Of a DNA stretch of 64,000 nt, positions 1 through 11,249 are shown piece after piece. The position numbers and the translations under genes are program-made. The DNA is taken from positions 76,553,494 through 76,617,493 of the forward strand of contig CM042013.1 of assembly GCA_023525715.1 (NCBI GenBank), in the 5' to 3' direction. A model generated the notes under the pieces. That model did no database searches. It saw only the letters and a program-made list of their open reading frames with translations, and was not told the DNA's origin. The stretch's first letter is position 1. Every line of letters starts with the position of its first letter. Source of the stretch: Cichorium intybus. Lineage: Eukaryota > Streptophyta > Magnoliopsida > Asterales > Asteraceae.

Positions 1-142
1 ATTTTGATGTTTTATGTTATGATTTTGAAATACTTTCTACTGTTGGTTTAATATTTATGTTGAAACACTTTTATTTTTAATAAAAGCTAAGTTTATATCT
101 TGGAAATAAATGAGAATTTTTGGTTGAAAATTTGGGTCATTA
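1..142 (+). repeat. Possible truncated end of a Ty3-type LTR
   Basis: The segment is AT-rich and ends GGGTCATTACA at 142, the same style of terminus as the solo LTR that ends GGGATGTTACA at 13097. The bases that follow (TGGTCTCTTG) are a poor match to a tRNA primer-binding site, and the left part lies outside the window. The call rests on the terminal motif only, so it is weak. Confidence 0.2.
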
Positions 143-2285
143 CATGGTCTCTTGATTTGTTTAATATAAAAGTGGAGGCCATACTTGTAGGTGTTATGGT
201 GATGGTGGTGATGGGAGGGTGTTGGAGACGTGGTAAAGGGGAAGGGGGCACAAGAGATGACTAATATGTCATGTAGGTGTAGGTTTTGTGATAAAAGTCC
301 TCCCAAACTTCCTAAATTCGCGTGCAAAAATCTCGACGTCTAATAGTTTTTTATGAGCGGAGAATTGTCGAGCCAAGTGCATCGATTCCAGAAACCCAAA
401 CAGATTAATTTTTCGAGTTATAGAAATCCGGGAAATCGCGTTTAAATATATGTGTTCGTTTTATTTGGAACGTCCGACTTTTCTTCTTTTATAAATATTT
501 TTACTAAAAATATTTCGAGTATGGAATTGAATAATAGACCATAGTCTGAGTCCAAAAACGTTCTTGGAGTTTCCATATGAGGTGTGCAAGTGCCTAAACG
601 GATCTAAATGATTTATGTAATTAAAGAAAATCAGTGTTAAATTGACTTGTTTTTTCAAATAGTCGTATTTTTTGCATACGAGACCAGTTTTGTACGTTCT
701 ATACGTCCATGGATATGTAAACATGAATACATCGTGTTATATATTACTTATACCAAAATAATATTTGTATGATTTATCGAATTTTATGCTACTGTAGTCT
801 ATTATTCGCCTTATAGCGTTTAAGTGATAGTTAATCCAAAATGACGTATTGTAGTATTATAATTTCCAATAATACATTAAGAAAATTATGAAAATTATAT
901 TTCAATGTATTATCTTAATTTACGCTCTGATTGACATTTTGAATTTTGTTAACAAAATTTGACGATTGTTGTGCTACAGAAATGCTCTTTGTGCTCCAGA
1001 ATTATTTCCTGTTATTATTGGCTTTGGAATTTAAAAAAGATCGTGTATGTATGGATGTATTCTCAAACTATAAAGATTATATTTTTGGAGTAAACAAAAG
1101 TTTTTTTTGGGGAACAGAGAGATGAAGAGTAAAATTTTAATATTAATAAATGGAAAAGTAAAATACTTCACTTACTCAATGAGAAAAAGGTAGAGCAATA
1201 ATCAATGAACCTGCCTTTCTTAAATAAATAAAACATATAACTTGCTCCTGAAGTCTAGGAAAATAACAAGTATTTAAGTATTTGGATCAAATTAAAAGAC
1301 TATTTTATTTTATGACTAAAAACTAATATATCCGATCCATTTATTTTGGGATATACCTAGCACAATTACAGATTTAGTCCTTGTATTTCTTCCATGCACA
1401 AAACTCCTCGGCTATGTACAAGCTGTTTCCATCCATTTATTTTGGGATATACCTAGCCCCTCAGCTTTCCGGCTTACCAACTCCAACCTTATTGTTATAT
1501 AAAAACCAAATTAAGTTATAAAAATATAATACTTTATTTTGAAGTTTATGTTGAAAGTATTAAGATAACATCTTTCCACATCTTCTCTTGAACTTGTTGT
1601 ATTTTGCCTTGCCAGTTTTCCGCTATTTTTATTTGTAATATTCCTATATAAACAATTAGAAGCGGGTTTCTAGAAGGAATAGGAGGGGTAGGAGGGTTTT
1701 CCGTTTTTAAGGGGGTGGGTTCTTTTTAACCTATCACGTTCCGCCAGATTTCTTCCACCGATCTCTCTATTCACGACACCTCCCTTCCTTCTTCTCTTCA
1801 CGACACCTCCTGCTTCATTCTTCAACGAATTCAATCGGTGTTCGTCTCTTTCATTCCAATAATACTATTTTTTACTTTCGTTCTTTCTGCTTTTCTTTTG
1901 ATTTATAATATATCCCGTCGTTCTTACAAAATATTGAAAAAGTGTGTAACAGGTTTTGCGTGGTCAATCGTCAATATATCATATTGATTTCATTCACGTT
2001 CATGCTAATAAATGCAAGAGCTTGCGGAAGCAATTAACATAAGATCCTCCAACCATGGATTCGACAATACTTTAAACACCATACCATTCACATGGATGAT
2101 ATTGAATTAATACTACCTGATTTTGTAAATCGTTTTTTATAATGGTTTTCTTGAATTTATTACTAAAATAGCTTAACTTCACATTAATATTTTGCTTGTT
2201 TATTCTTTTATACCACACAAGTTATGACTTTAAAAGGACGAACAGCATACAGGCAATGTCATATTGAAGTACAACTCATAAAAGT
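143..2285. other. Intergenic stretch upstream of the acyltransferase gene
   Basis: No convincing coding region is visible on either strand. The last part should hold the promoter and 5' leader of the gene at 2286. A pyrimidine-rich tract at about 1740-1860 contains CACGACACCTCC twice (near 1773 and 1799) and looks leader-like. A TTTTATACC string lies at 2206-2214, about 70 bases before the start codon, and could be a TATA element. No transcription start can be fixed from sequence alone. Confidence 0.4.
1335..1457 (+). repeat. 27-bp perfect direct repeat, two copies 96 bp apart
   Basis: Copies at 1335-1361 and 1431-1457 are identical over 27 bases, starting ATCCATTTATTTTGGG and ending ATACCTAGC. 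Flanking sequences differ, so this is a short local duplication. No function is evident. Confidence 0.85.
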
Positions 2286-3647
2286 ATGTGGAACATGATG
2301 GTGAGCAAGCTCTTAAGAGTTGGCAGAAGACAGCTTCACACCATTGTCTCTAGAGATATCATCAAACCCTCTTCTCCAACCCCTTCTCACCTCAAGACAT
2401 ACAATCTTCCGTTGTTTGATACACTCGCTGTGAATGCATACATGCCGGTTGTAGCATTCTACCCAAGCTCTAGCATTTATCAAAATTCCCATGAGAAAAC
2501 GCTTGATTTGAAGAACTCATTATCGCATATCTTAGAGCAGTATTATCCGTATGCTGGTAGGCTGGCCAAATCTTTGCCAACCTACGTTGACTGCAGTGAC
2601 GAGGGAGTTGAGTTCATTGAAGCGCACAATGACAATCCACTCTCTGACTTCCTCCAACATTCAGAACATGAAGATCTAGATCAACTTTTCCCAGATGATA
2701 TGATATGGTTAAAATCAAATCACAAAGGCGATATTAACGGAAGCACTGCACCATTGTTCGTTCAAGTCAACCATTTTTCATGCGGAGGAGTAGCCTTGGC
2801 AGCATCTTTGTCCCACAAGATTGCAGACGGGACCAGTATTTTTAATTTTTTCAATCATTGGGCCGCAATGACACGATGTCGCGCAGGGGAGCATCATGAT
2901 CTATCCCACATGAATCCGATTTTTATTCCATACAAAAATAGAAACGTTAATTTGCCTAAAAAATTGCCCGATAGATCACAAGGTGACTATGTAACGAGGA
3001 GTTTTGTGTTTCCCAACTCAAAGATAAACGACCTCAAAGCCAAGATAAAAAGCATGACCATGGAATCTGGAGAACCCATCACAAACCCTACACGAGCTGA
3101 AGCGTTGACATGGCTGATTCATAAGTGCGCAGTGGCAGCAGCTTCCAAATCCAACTCAGGCATTTTCAAGCCAACAGGCGTGTGCCATGCAATGAACTTG
3201 AGAAATAATTTGGTCGAGCCGTTGCCTGAAACAAGCGTAGGAAATCTTTATCTGCCGTTGCAATTTCCAACGGTCAATGAAAGTGAACTAACGCCAAATT
3301 ATATTATTGGTGAACTCCGCAAAAGAAAGAAGGAATCTCGAAGCATAAGAAATGCTGAAACTGCTCTGGAAATCGTTGCGGAGATGTGTTCCGATCACAC
3401 TGCTATGCTTGAGGCGTCAAAAACACTTGATGACTATTACATCTATTCTGCCATATCCAGGATTCCTTTATATGGGATTGATTTCGGGTGGGGGAAGCCC
3501 ATAAAAGTAACTATAGGTGGTGTTGTAAAGAATTTTATAGTTATGATGGATACTCCCGGTGGGGATGGCATCAATGCACTCGTGTCTTTGGAAAGACAAG
3601 ATATGAAGATAATTCAGAACGACGATGAACTCTTAGCGTTTTGCTAG
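2286..3647 (+). CDS. BAHD-family acyl-CoA-dependent acyltransferase (vinorine synthase-like)
   Basis: This is a 453-residue intronless reading frame, normal length for BAHD enzymes (about 420-460). Family members move an acyl group from acyl-CoA to an alcohol or amine of a specialised metabolite, normally in the cytosol. The catalytic HxxxD motif is HKIAD at residues 177-181 and the structural DFGWG motif is at 399-403. The N-terminal block IIKPSSPTPSHL is typical of the vinorine synthase-like clade, whose members often use acetyl-CoA, but the substrate cannot be read from sequence. The first Met is used; Met4 or Met5 are possible alternatives. AATAAA at 3670-3675 is a candidate poly(A) signal. 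No frameshift or lost key residue is seen, so it appears functional. It is the only complete host gene in the window. Confidence 0.93.
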   Translation: MWNMMVSKLLRVGRRQLHTIVSRDIIKPSSPTPSHLKTYNLPLFDTLAVNAYMPVVAFYPSSSIYQNSHEKTLDLKNSLSHILEQYYPYAGRLAKSLPTYVDCSDEGVEFIEAHNDNPLSDFLQHSEHEDLDQLFPDDMIWLKSNHKGDINGSTAPLFVQVNHFSCGGVALAASLSHKIADGTSIFNFFNHWAAMTRCRAGEHHDLSHMNPIFIPYKNRNVNLPKKLPDRSQGDYVTRSFVFPNSKINDLKAKIKSMTMESGEPITNPTRAEALTWLIHKCAVAAASKSNSGIFKPTGVCHAMNLRNNLVEPLPETSVGNLYLPLQFPTVNESELTPNYIIGELRKRKKESRSIRNAETALEIVAEMCSDHTAMLEASKTLDDYYIYSAISRIPLYGIDFGWGKPIKVTIGGVVKNFIVMMDTPGGDGINALVSLERQDMKIIQNDDELLAFC

Positions 3648-4210
3648 TTTAAAACTACGCAAAAGTTGGAATAAACACTATTGATGCATTTTTTTTCATG
3701 ATTGTACTTTTCCTTATCTCTATAATCCGTAGTCTATTATTTTTATAGTTGCTTTGGAACGGGTTTCATTCACTTAATATCTTGATTTGTCGCTTGTTGA
3801 AGTAATAAATTATTTAAGACATCATCATATTTATGTAAATTGATATACTTTACCGACATGAAACTTCTATTAGGTTTTAATCATAAGTTAAGTTTTTGTA
3901 ATGTATTTTTTATAATATAATTATTAATGTTTTAGCTTATGTTATTTATTTTTAGGTTGAAATATTTATTCTTTATTATGTTATTAGTAGATATTTTATA
4001 TTATTATATTTAGTTAACATAAAACTTTAAAATTACGCATACATATTTGTATACATAAGAAAGTGAACATATTTTTAATAAAGATATGTTAAACTTAAAT
4101 AAATGAAATAAACAAACTTATCCAAATTGAAGCTGAGGAATTAACACGTCAATTTGTTTTCAAAGATGGTGTACAGTTTCAAGATAAAACATAGAATCAT
4201 GTTTAAGAAA
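3648..4210. other. 3' flank of the acyltransferase gene, AT-rich
   Basis: It contains the probable 3' untranslated region with AATAAA at 3670-3675. After that I see only AT-rich sequence and no coding or structured element before the SINE target duplication at 4211. Confidence 0.5.
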
Positions 4211-4227
4211 CACAAATGCATATATCT

Positions 4228-4369
4228 TTTTTTTTTTTTTGAACGGCTATTCTATTCTACTGTTAGTTCACCTTGTTAGTTTTTAACCACCTTGCTTCTA
4301 GTAGGGATAGAACCCAAACTACTTGGGAGACTTGTAACTCCTAATGTCACTTGGCCAAGAGGCCTTGGG
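4228..4369 (-). mobile_element. tRNA-derived SINE with target-site duplication
   Basis: Read on the minus strand, this about 142-bp unit begins near GCCTCTTGGCCAAGTG, which resembles an A box of the internal RNA polymerase III promoter. It contains GGTTCTATCCC, resembling a B box, and ends in a poly(A) run (poly-T at 4228-4240 on the plus strand). Both sides carry CACAAATGCATATATCT, a 17-base duplication at 4211-4227 and 4370-4386, which proves insertion by target-primed reverse transcription. It encodes nothing and depends on a LINE for movement. Confidence 0.88.
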
Positions 4370-4497
4370 CACAAATGCATATATCTTAATAATATTGTAT
4401 GCAATTGTATATTACATATTACTTCATATACAAAAATAAATTAAATGCATCGAAACATATCATATTCTAGAAAGCACATAATGCATCGATAAATATT

Positions 4498-5218
4498 AGG
4501 GAAATTTGTCAAAAAGTCCTTATATTTTGACTCTATTTAGGAAAAAGTCCTTCCTAATTTTTATTTTGTGATTTAATCCTCTAAACCTGTAAAAGTTTGT
4601 GAAAAAACTCATTTCACCTGAAATAGCAGGTCAGGGATTAATTCACAAGTAAAACGATTTTTCAGAGACTTTTTCGCAAATAAAATGATTTTTTCTTTGT
4701 TTTTTGTAAGTGACATAACTTTTACATACGATGTCCAAATTCTACAAACTTTATATCATTGTAAAGGTGGTAAATAGTACTACAACTTTGTTTTACAGAC
4801 TTTTGTCTGAATAAGTTTAGATCTTTCTCTACAATCCCTTAAACATGAGTACAAACTCATTTATTTCACTTGTTTAAGGGAGTGTAGCGAAAGATCTAAA
4901 CTTATTCAGACAAAAGTCTGTAAAACAAAGTTGTAGTACTATTTACCACCTTTACAAGGATATAAAGTTTGTAGAATTTGGACATCGTATGTAAAAGTTA
5001 TGTCACTTACAAAAAACAAAGAAAAAATCATTTTATTTGCGAAAAAGTCCCTGAAAAATCGTTTTACTTGTGAATTAATCCCTGACCTGCTATTTCAGGT
5101 GAAATGGGTTTTTTCACAAACTTTTACAGGTTTAGAGGATTAAATCACAAAATAAAAATTAGGAAGGACTTTTTCCTAAATAGAGTCAAAATATAAGGAC
5201 TTTTTGACAAATTTCCCT
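4498..5218. mobile_element. 721-bp foldback element (near-perfect palindrome)
   Basis: The two halves are inverted copies of each other over about 345 bases, with only scattered mismatches and a short unpaired loop around 4845-4870. The ends are AGGGAAATTTGTC and its complement. AAATATT directly flanks both ends (4491-4497 and 5219-5225), a 7-base target duplication (8 if the terminal base is counted differently). There is no coding capacity. Long palindromes with duplications of this size occur among non-autonomous Mutator-like or hAT-like foldback elements; the superfamily is not fixed. High arm identity suggests recent insertion or arm conversion. Confidence 0.9.
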
Positions 5219-5920
5219 AAATATTATTTTGATTTAAATATATGTCAATAATATTTGTACAAAATTGTATTATATATATCACGTAAAACTTATCGATACA
5301 CTATGTTTGATGTGTAAACTCCAGATCATTCAAAATTTCTGGTGTGTGTCACTAAAAATTTATATTGACACGTGATATTTCTATAGAAAACGTCCCCTAA
5401 GTTTTATCGTTAGCATATATAATAGTGACCTTTGAATAGCAAAATAAATCGTACTTTATGAAATTTTATAGTATTTCATAAATAACTAATTTACGATGAT
5501 GCACTACTAGAAAAAAATTCATGAAAGACACTAACTGTCATAAATGACCATAGATGACAGACATTGAAAGCTTTGTCATAAATTAAAGATGACAGACTTT
5601 AGTTTGTTGCAAATTTATGACAGATATGTATGACATACAATTACAACATACATATGCGACACACATTAACGACTGACATTTTGTATGTCGTACTTTTTGA
5701 CATGTTTTTAAAACTTTTGACAGACATTTGCATGTAATGGTGTCACGTTTTTATAAAAATACAATTCTTTAAATGAATTATTATTCAAACTAAATGACAT
5801 TCAAAGTTTGATAATACAAAAAAAATTATATATACAAACAAAAACTGTCTGTTACACAAAGTGAAAGTCTAGTCTTTTAATGCAAAAAAAAAAAAAAAAA
5901 AAAAAAATGAAAGTACATTT

Positions 5921-6058
5921 TCATATCTTGAATATTGTCCTCCTAAACTTCCTGCCTATCTTTGAAACAGAAGACGATGATGACGGAGCAGTGAGGTCGG
6001 TCTCGATATTATCTCTGATCCAAGCCACATATACGAAAGCACCTGCAGATCCCTTTTT
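5921..6058 (-). pseudogene. Possible captured terminal exon inside the CACTA element
   Basis: Read on the minus strand, an AG-preceded open segment of about 44 codons runs from roughly 6058 to a TGA at 5921-5923 and includes AFVYVAWIRDNIE. Its composition is protein-like, unlike its AT-rich surroundings, and CACTA elements are known to carry host exons. I do not recognise the parent protein and see no partner exon, so chance is not excluded. Confidence 0.3.
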
Positions 6059-6742
6059 CTACCTCGAGATTAAGGATCCAATAGACTGTTAATTTCAGAA
6101 AACAAACAGTCCCCAATACACTTCACACTTGGAACGTGTTAGCTCTTTGAAACAAAATTTATGGTATGCATCCTTCCTTGATAAAGAGAAACTGAACCAA
6201 AAGAAAAAAAAACTAATAAGAAAGCATTCAACATCATACTTTTACTTCAAAAAACCAAATCATTGACCAAATGTGAAAGTAAATAACCTTTTCTTCTGTA
6301 ATTAGGTAAGGACAAGCAGGAAAATAAAAGCATTCAGGGTGGGAAAAATGTCCCTATGCATCCTAAGTAATTTTTATAACCAATGTCACAGTCGCATCCA
6401 CCACTAATGTACAATTGAATTTTGGTTGAAAATGTGTATCCCATTAATGAAAAGGATGTAAAATATTTGTTATAATTTTCCGCAGTTATTCATATTATTA
6501 CGGAGTTTTTACAAAAATACGTCATTTTTCTAGTTTAGTAGGAACCATTCATAAAGGAATTCACGCAATCCAATTAATTTGCAAAAATGGGGTGGATGGT
6601 TAATTTGTTATAATTCCCCTAAAGGTGGTCATTCTACGTTCTAACACCACTTATTTTAGTCATTTTAGTAATTTTCCAAAGCTTCATTTTGATTATACTA
6701 ACATTTAATTTTTGATGCTACCAGAAAATGTAATTTGATAGA
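6059..6742. other. CACTA interior, no gene seen
   Basis: AT-rich sequence between the possible captured exon and the Athila-like insertion. It ends in ATAGA (6738-6742), the left copy of the target duplication of that insertion. No coding region is visible. Confidence 0.4.
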
Positions 6743-7729
6743 TGACATCGTCGCAGTCGTCGATGCGGTCTCGATACGGTCAAAAATACTAGATTTAAGA
6801 CATTACAAGCACACTAGCTAGGTGGAAGTAAGGGTCAAACTGTGGAGTCAGTGGTTGAATCTGTGTTAGAAATAACCTATCTATAGTGTCACTCTATATA
6901 AGGTGCCGTCCCATACACGTCACGAAATCCAAACAACACGCGATTATCGAAAACATAAACTAATGATTATCAACTATTTAAATGCAAATCCCGATCAATC
7001 CAGACTAATACGTTCTGACCCCGAGGTATACTTAGAAAATTAGAATCGCAAAACAACAAACAATAGATCAAGCGACAAATAATCGTAAATGTAAACCGAA
7101 ACCGCAAAATAAACGAAACCGAATGCTTGCATGAAAACTAAACCAAACCAGAACCCGAATGTTTCTGACTTCGGTATATAATCCAGAATCACGTGGCGAA
7201 ACAGATTCTACAAGTCAGAATCGTTGAACACACGCGAATAACAAAACCGAAAACACGAAAATAAACTAAAACTACGCAACTACCAACTATCGATCACTGG
7301 AATACGAAAATATGAGTCGAAGAGGTCTGAGTTCCTCTCAAAGGTCGGGTCTTCGCTCCCGAAACACGAACCGGAAGCCTCTATTTATAGTTGCGGAAAT
7401 TGCCTGGACGCGGCACGCAAGGGTGTAATCCGCGGCGCGTCCTTATCTGTAACCCCGATGTTCGCTTTTTGAATTTGAAACTCTAATCCGATACACAGCT
7501 GTCTCGCGTTGCGCGTGTCTCCATCATCGCGGCGCGTGTGTGTTTTCGCCTGAAAAGTGGACTTCATTCCAAACTTGACCATTTACATGCTTTTAACCCT
7601 TGTATTGTATATATTTCGCACACAAACACTAGACACAAAAACGTAAGTATATAACAGTTTATGATATATATTTTACTCAAAATAGGGCTCAACGACAACT
7701 AAAATACTTGATATTACTAGGCGTTGTCA
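6743..7729 (-). repeat. Athila-1 3' LTR
   Basis: 987 bp, ending TTGTCA on the plus strand (TGACAACGCC at the minus-strand start). It matches the 16026-16988 LTR over its length but carries about 25 extra bases at its low-coordinate end. A minus-strand TATA element (plus-strand CTATTTATAG at 7381-7390) lies beside CpG-rich GCGGCGCG motifs. The purine tract follows at about 7730-7745 (CCCCACACTTG on the plus strand). Confidence 0.88.
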
Positions 7730-8762
7730 AATACCCCACACTTGTGCCTTGTTTGTCCCCAAGCAAGTGAGTTTTTAAAAAATTCTAACTAAAACCCAAA
7801 TATTTTTGAATATCTTCAGTTTCAAAGTTTTTTGTATCCAGAAGTTAGATGAAAAATGATTTTGAAAACATGACTAGAATACCCTTTAGGAATCACGACA
7901 TTCTAAAGAACCATTGATTACAAATTTTCAGTTCACAAAAGTGCGTCTACTCATTCAGATTCTATAAGCCGTTAAAGAACTATCCATGACTTTCGATGTT
8001 GTCCGTGTAACGAGTTTTCGAAAATACTATCCCAAACCAGACGCTCTTAGGTAGTAAGGTGCATAAGTGCCCTTTCAGGGCCACCCTTTTCGGACCTACC
8101 TGCTCGAACAACAAATGTCACTGATTGACAGTTCCTTCCTGAATCTCAATCCTATAGTGTTCTAAATCCTAAATTTTCTAACTTCTAAATTCTCAACTTA
8201 TTTTAACTGAAGCATAGCATGCTTACAACTAAAAATTATTTGTTGAAAAATACCAAATGCTATAACACTCAAAAACTATTCGGTTTCTAATTGCAACTTT
8301 TTAAAAATTTTGAAATTTGCAAAATATTTTTTGAAAATGACTTGTTTTTGCAAAAGTTTCAAAAATACTATTTTCGACCGTCCCCACCCCACACTTTAAA
8401 CCGTACAACGTCCCGTTGTACATAAAAAAATTCAAAACAATGGAGAAAAGTGTTACCCCCTTAGGAACGGTATAACTGCTTTCTTTTTGGAACCATTTAC
8501 ACAGGATATCAAAATTGCGCATCGTGGTTTGACTGTCCGGAGTTGTGGCACAACAGTGAACATGCCCAGTATGTGACAAGTGTTGGGGTACGGTGACCCC
8601 ACACTTGTGTTATACAACCCCTTATTGGATCTCGTTGGTACTTGAATACAAAAACACTCAAACAAACAATATTTAACGCAACAAAAAACAAAAATATAAA
8701 CGACTCATAGTAGGTTTATGTACAATGTTTTCAAAAATAAGAGAAAAAACAGATAAAATCAC

Positions 8763-9980
8763 TCATCATCGTCGTGCTGCGTCCCAGATGGACCAGCCTC
8801 ATCGTTATGGCCTGCAGTGGGGAAGGGTCGTGGATGCCGTCCAGCCTGAAGAAGGAGCTCTCGTAGTGCCTCTGCCATCCAAATCTGCTAGTCCTCCAGC
8901 CGAGTCATCCTCGCAACAAGTTCGTGCAGTGTTGTCTGTAAGTCTACAGGTAGTGGCACTGGGTGTCTGGCTGGTTCGATCTTAGGCAATATTGCATATA
9001 CACTTGGTCTCACTACCTGGAGCACCCTCAACTGCTCCAAATATCTTCCATGCGCAGCTCGGGGCTCCACCGGCCTCAAATGTGTGATAACCTCGACAAT
9101 AAGGATGTCGTACGACCGGGCCAACCTCGTGATGAAATGTCAACCGGTCATCGGGCTCCTCGCGCTCCACCCTAGGGCTCTGGATGTCAGAAAAACCACC
9201 AAGGTGTACGGCAGGTTGAGGAACCTGCGTGGGTCGGAGAGGATCCACATATATAACATGTCGTCACGGGGCACGTACTCACACCCCCTGCGAGGTGCAA
9301 TAGATGTGGAGATTATGCGATGCATGAGTCGGTGAAGTGTGGAGCGAAACTGGTTCTCCTTGCCCCCCAAGCCTCGAACCGATCATTGGACATCTGTGCC
9401 TAAATGACCTCATCTGCATCTCGCTGTGGCTGGTCGATGATGCAAGCAGCCAGTAAAGGCCGGAAATGGATGCTGGCAACCTCCTCGCTGGTATAGATCT
9501 CTGTGCGTCTGGAAAAATCTCGGAGTGTGCACTCCCGACTTTGTCCCCTGAGCCTGAATTGAACAAGATGGGACATGCGCTCCTCAGAAGCGGGCTCGTA
9601 TCAGCATGTGGAGAAAAACTCCAACATGAGCTCCCTGTATGCAATGTCGTCCTCCCGGGCCATGAGTCTCTCCCAGCCCTGACATGTGAATTAGAATGCA
9701 ACCTCTAAATGGGTCCAGGTGTAGTAGAGGAAAGGAAACAACTGATCCCATAGCCCTACTGTCGTCAACAATGCCCTATCAAAGTATATGGCGTGCTGGA
9801 TCCAACGTGTGCTGATAGACTGTAGTCGGGCCTGCTACCGCTGTGTATCCTCCAATGCAGCGGGAAACTACAGAAACGGGTGCTCTTGCACATAAGGTAC
9901 TACCTACTGTGGAGGCTGAGCCATCTGCGAAATTTACCACAAAACAGAAAAGTTTTGCAAAATTAGTCCTTTACGCGTGT
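8763..9980 (-). pseudogene. Athila ORF1/env-like third ORF remnant (Athila-1)
   Basis: On the minus strand, broken frames read through a region equivalent to the third ORF of Athila elements, between pol and the 3' LTR. Recognisable blocks are RECTLRDFSRRTEIYT, LHRLMHRIISTS and FLNLPYTL, each with a counterpart at 37615-38860 in Athila-3. The probable stop is TGA at 8763-8765. Several frameshifts and stops make it non-functional. The role of this ORF in Athila (envelope-like or otherwise) is unsettled. Confidence 0.65.
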
Positions 9981-10636
9981 CACGGTGCTGACCACGCGTT
10001 GATTCAAATGTCGCGCCACGGTTCATGAACTCGCCGCGTCGCGGCGTTCGACTGTTGTGAAAACTTCCAAAATTTTACCTATTTTGCTTCACATACAAAA
10101 GGTATCCTAACACACAACTAGCCTCTCTAGGGTGAGAATTTTGCAAAAACATCACCCTACAAGCTGTCATTGCCAATTTTCTAAGTTTTCTATAAAACCC
10201 TATTTGATCCGATTTTGAGCCACAAACGCATGTAAATCTTGAAAATAATAAGTTCAGAAGACGTACCTCAGTAGTAGATAACAATATGTAGGAGAAAACA
10301 CGAAAAAACTGAAGATTTTGATCTAGCTCTGTTTTACCGCGGCGTGTGTTATGAGAGTGATGCGAGACGTAGATGTTACATACCTTATTAAACCGCTTGA
10401 CCGATCAAAATCCACGGTGCGGTAAACACTGATCCACGACACGCATATAAATGAGAGCCCCTACGCATTGGGTTCGCTTAAACACGCACGACGTGGTTTT
10501 CCTTTTTCCACGTCGCGTCCTTCAATGATGCCAATTCCTTACATTTTGACCCCACACTTGCTTCATACCCCAATTTTCTATGATGATGATGATGAATTCG
10601 AATTCTCCTCGGTCACCTTGAAAACAAGACCCGACC
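9981..10636. other. Athila-1 interior without a recognisable gene
   Basis: Non-coding internal sequence with clustered CpG motifs (for example CGCCGCGTCGCGGCG near 10030). It corresponds to a similar CpG-bearing stretch at about 38860-39400 in Athila-3. No intact reading frame is seen. Confidence 0.4.
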
Positions 10637-10639
10637 TAC

Positions 10640-11249
10640 CTACGAATGGGTTGCCTCCCACCAAGTGCTAAGTTTAACGTCTTCAGGCAGACCGTGATCC
10701 CTTACTTTTTTTGACACAATTTTTCCCATTTCCGGCATGATGTCGTGAACTATTGTAGCCATCAATGTTGTTAACTGCGACATTCGATCACTCACCCGAT
10801 TGATCCACAGTCGTTGAGCATCCAGAATTTGAAACACCTCTGCATCACGATTTCTTACTTCTTTTGCACACGCCTGATGTTTCTATTCCATCACATTGAT
10901 CATGACACAAATGTATTTTATCCATCGAATTAAGTGGATGCCCTTTTGCCTTCCAGAGGATTTCCTCATCCTCACCCTCATTATCTTGCACCTGATTTTT
11001 ATCGCTTTTGCCCCTACTATCCATTCTGGGCACCATCAGATGCCTACTATTCATATATTGATTGTCGTATCCTGGTGGAAGTTTCATTGGACATCCAAAA
11101 ATGTTTAACCTTCATTTCCTCGATCCAAAGGTGATATCTAAATCACCTGTCTTGCAATCCATAACGGATCCAGCTGTAGCTAAGAATGGACGTCCCAATA
11201 TTAAAGTCGATGCATCCTCCAAACTCTTGTATTCCATAACCAAAAAATC
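10640..11249 (-). pseudogene. Athila-1 protease end and pol tail, RT-integrase deleted
   Basis: The minus strand reads LILGRPFLATAG near 11200, the C-terminal part of a retroviral-type aspartic protease. Broken frames follow, then the end-of-pol block EDVKLSTWWEATH at about 10640-10690, which recurs at 39481-39530 and 42010-42050. The roughly 500 bases between them cannot hold RT, RNase H and integrase (about 3 kb), so those modules are deleted. The protease frame continues on the far side of the solo LTR at 13098. Confidence 0.6.

Noticed and set aside
143..160. TGGTCTCTTG considered as a primer-binding site after a possible LTR
   Set aside because: It departs from the initiator tRNA-Met complement after four bases and no gag follows.
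55..724. Minus-strand frames of about 90 codons, one with a His run
   Set aside because: Low-complexity or AT-rich translation with no homologous pattern.
8725..9708. Several plus-strand frames of 70-90 codons
   Set aside because: The minus-strand frames match the ORF1/env-like blocks of Athila-3, so the plus frames are shadows in a GC-richer segment.
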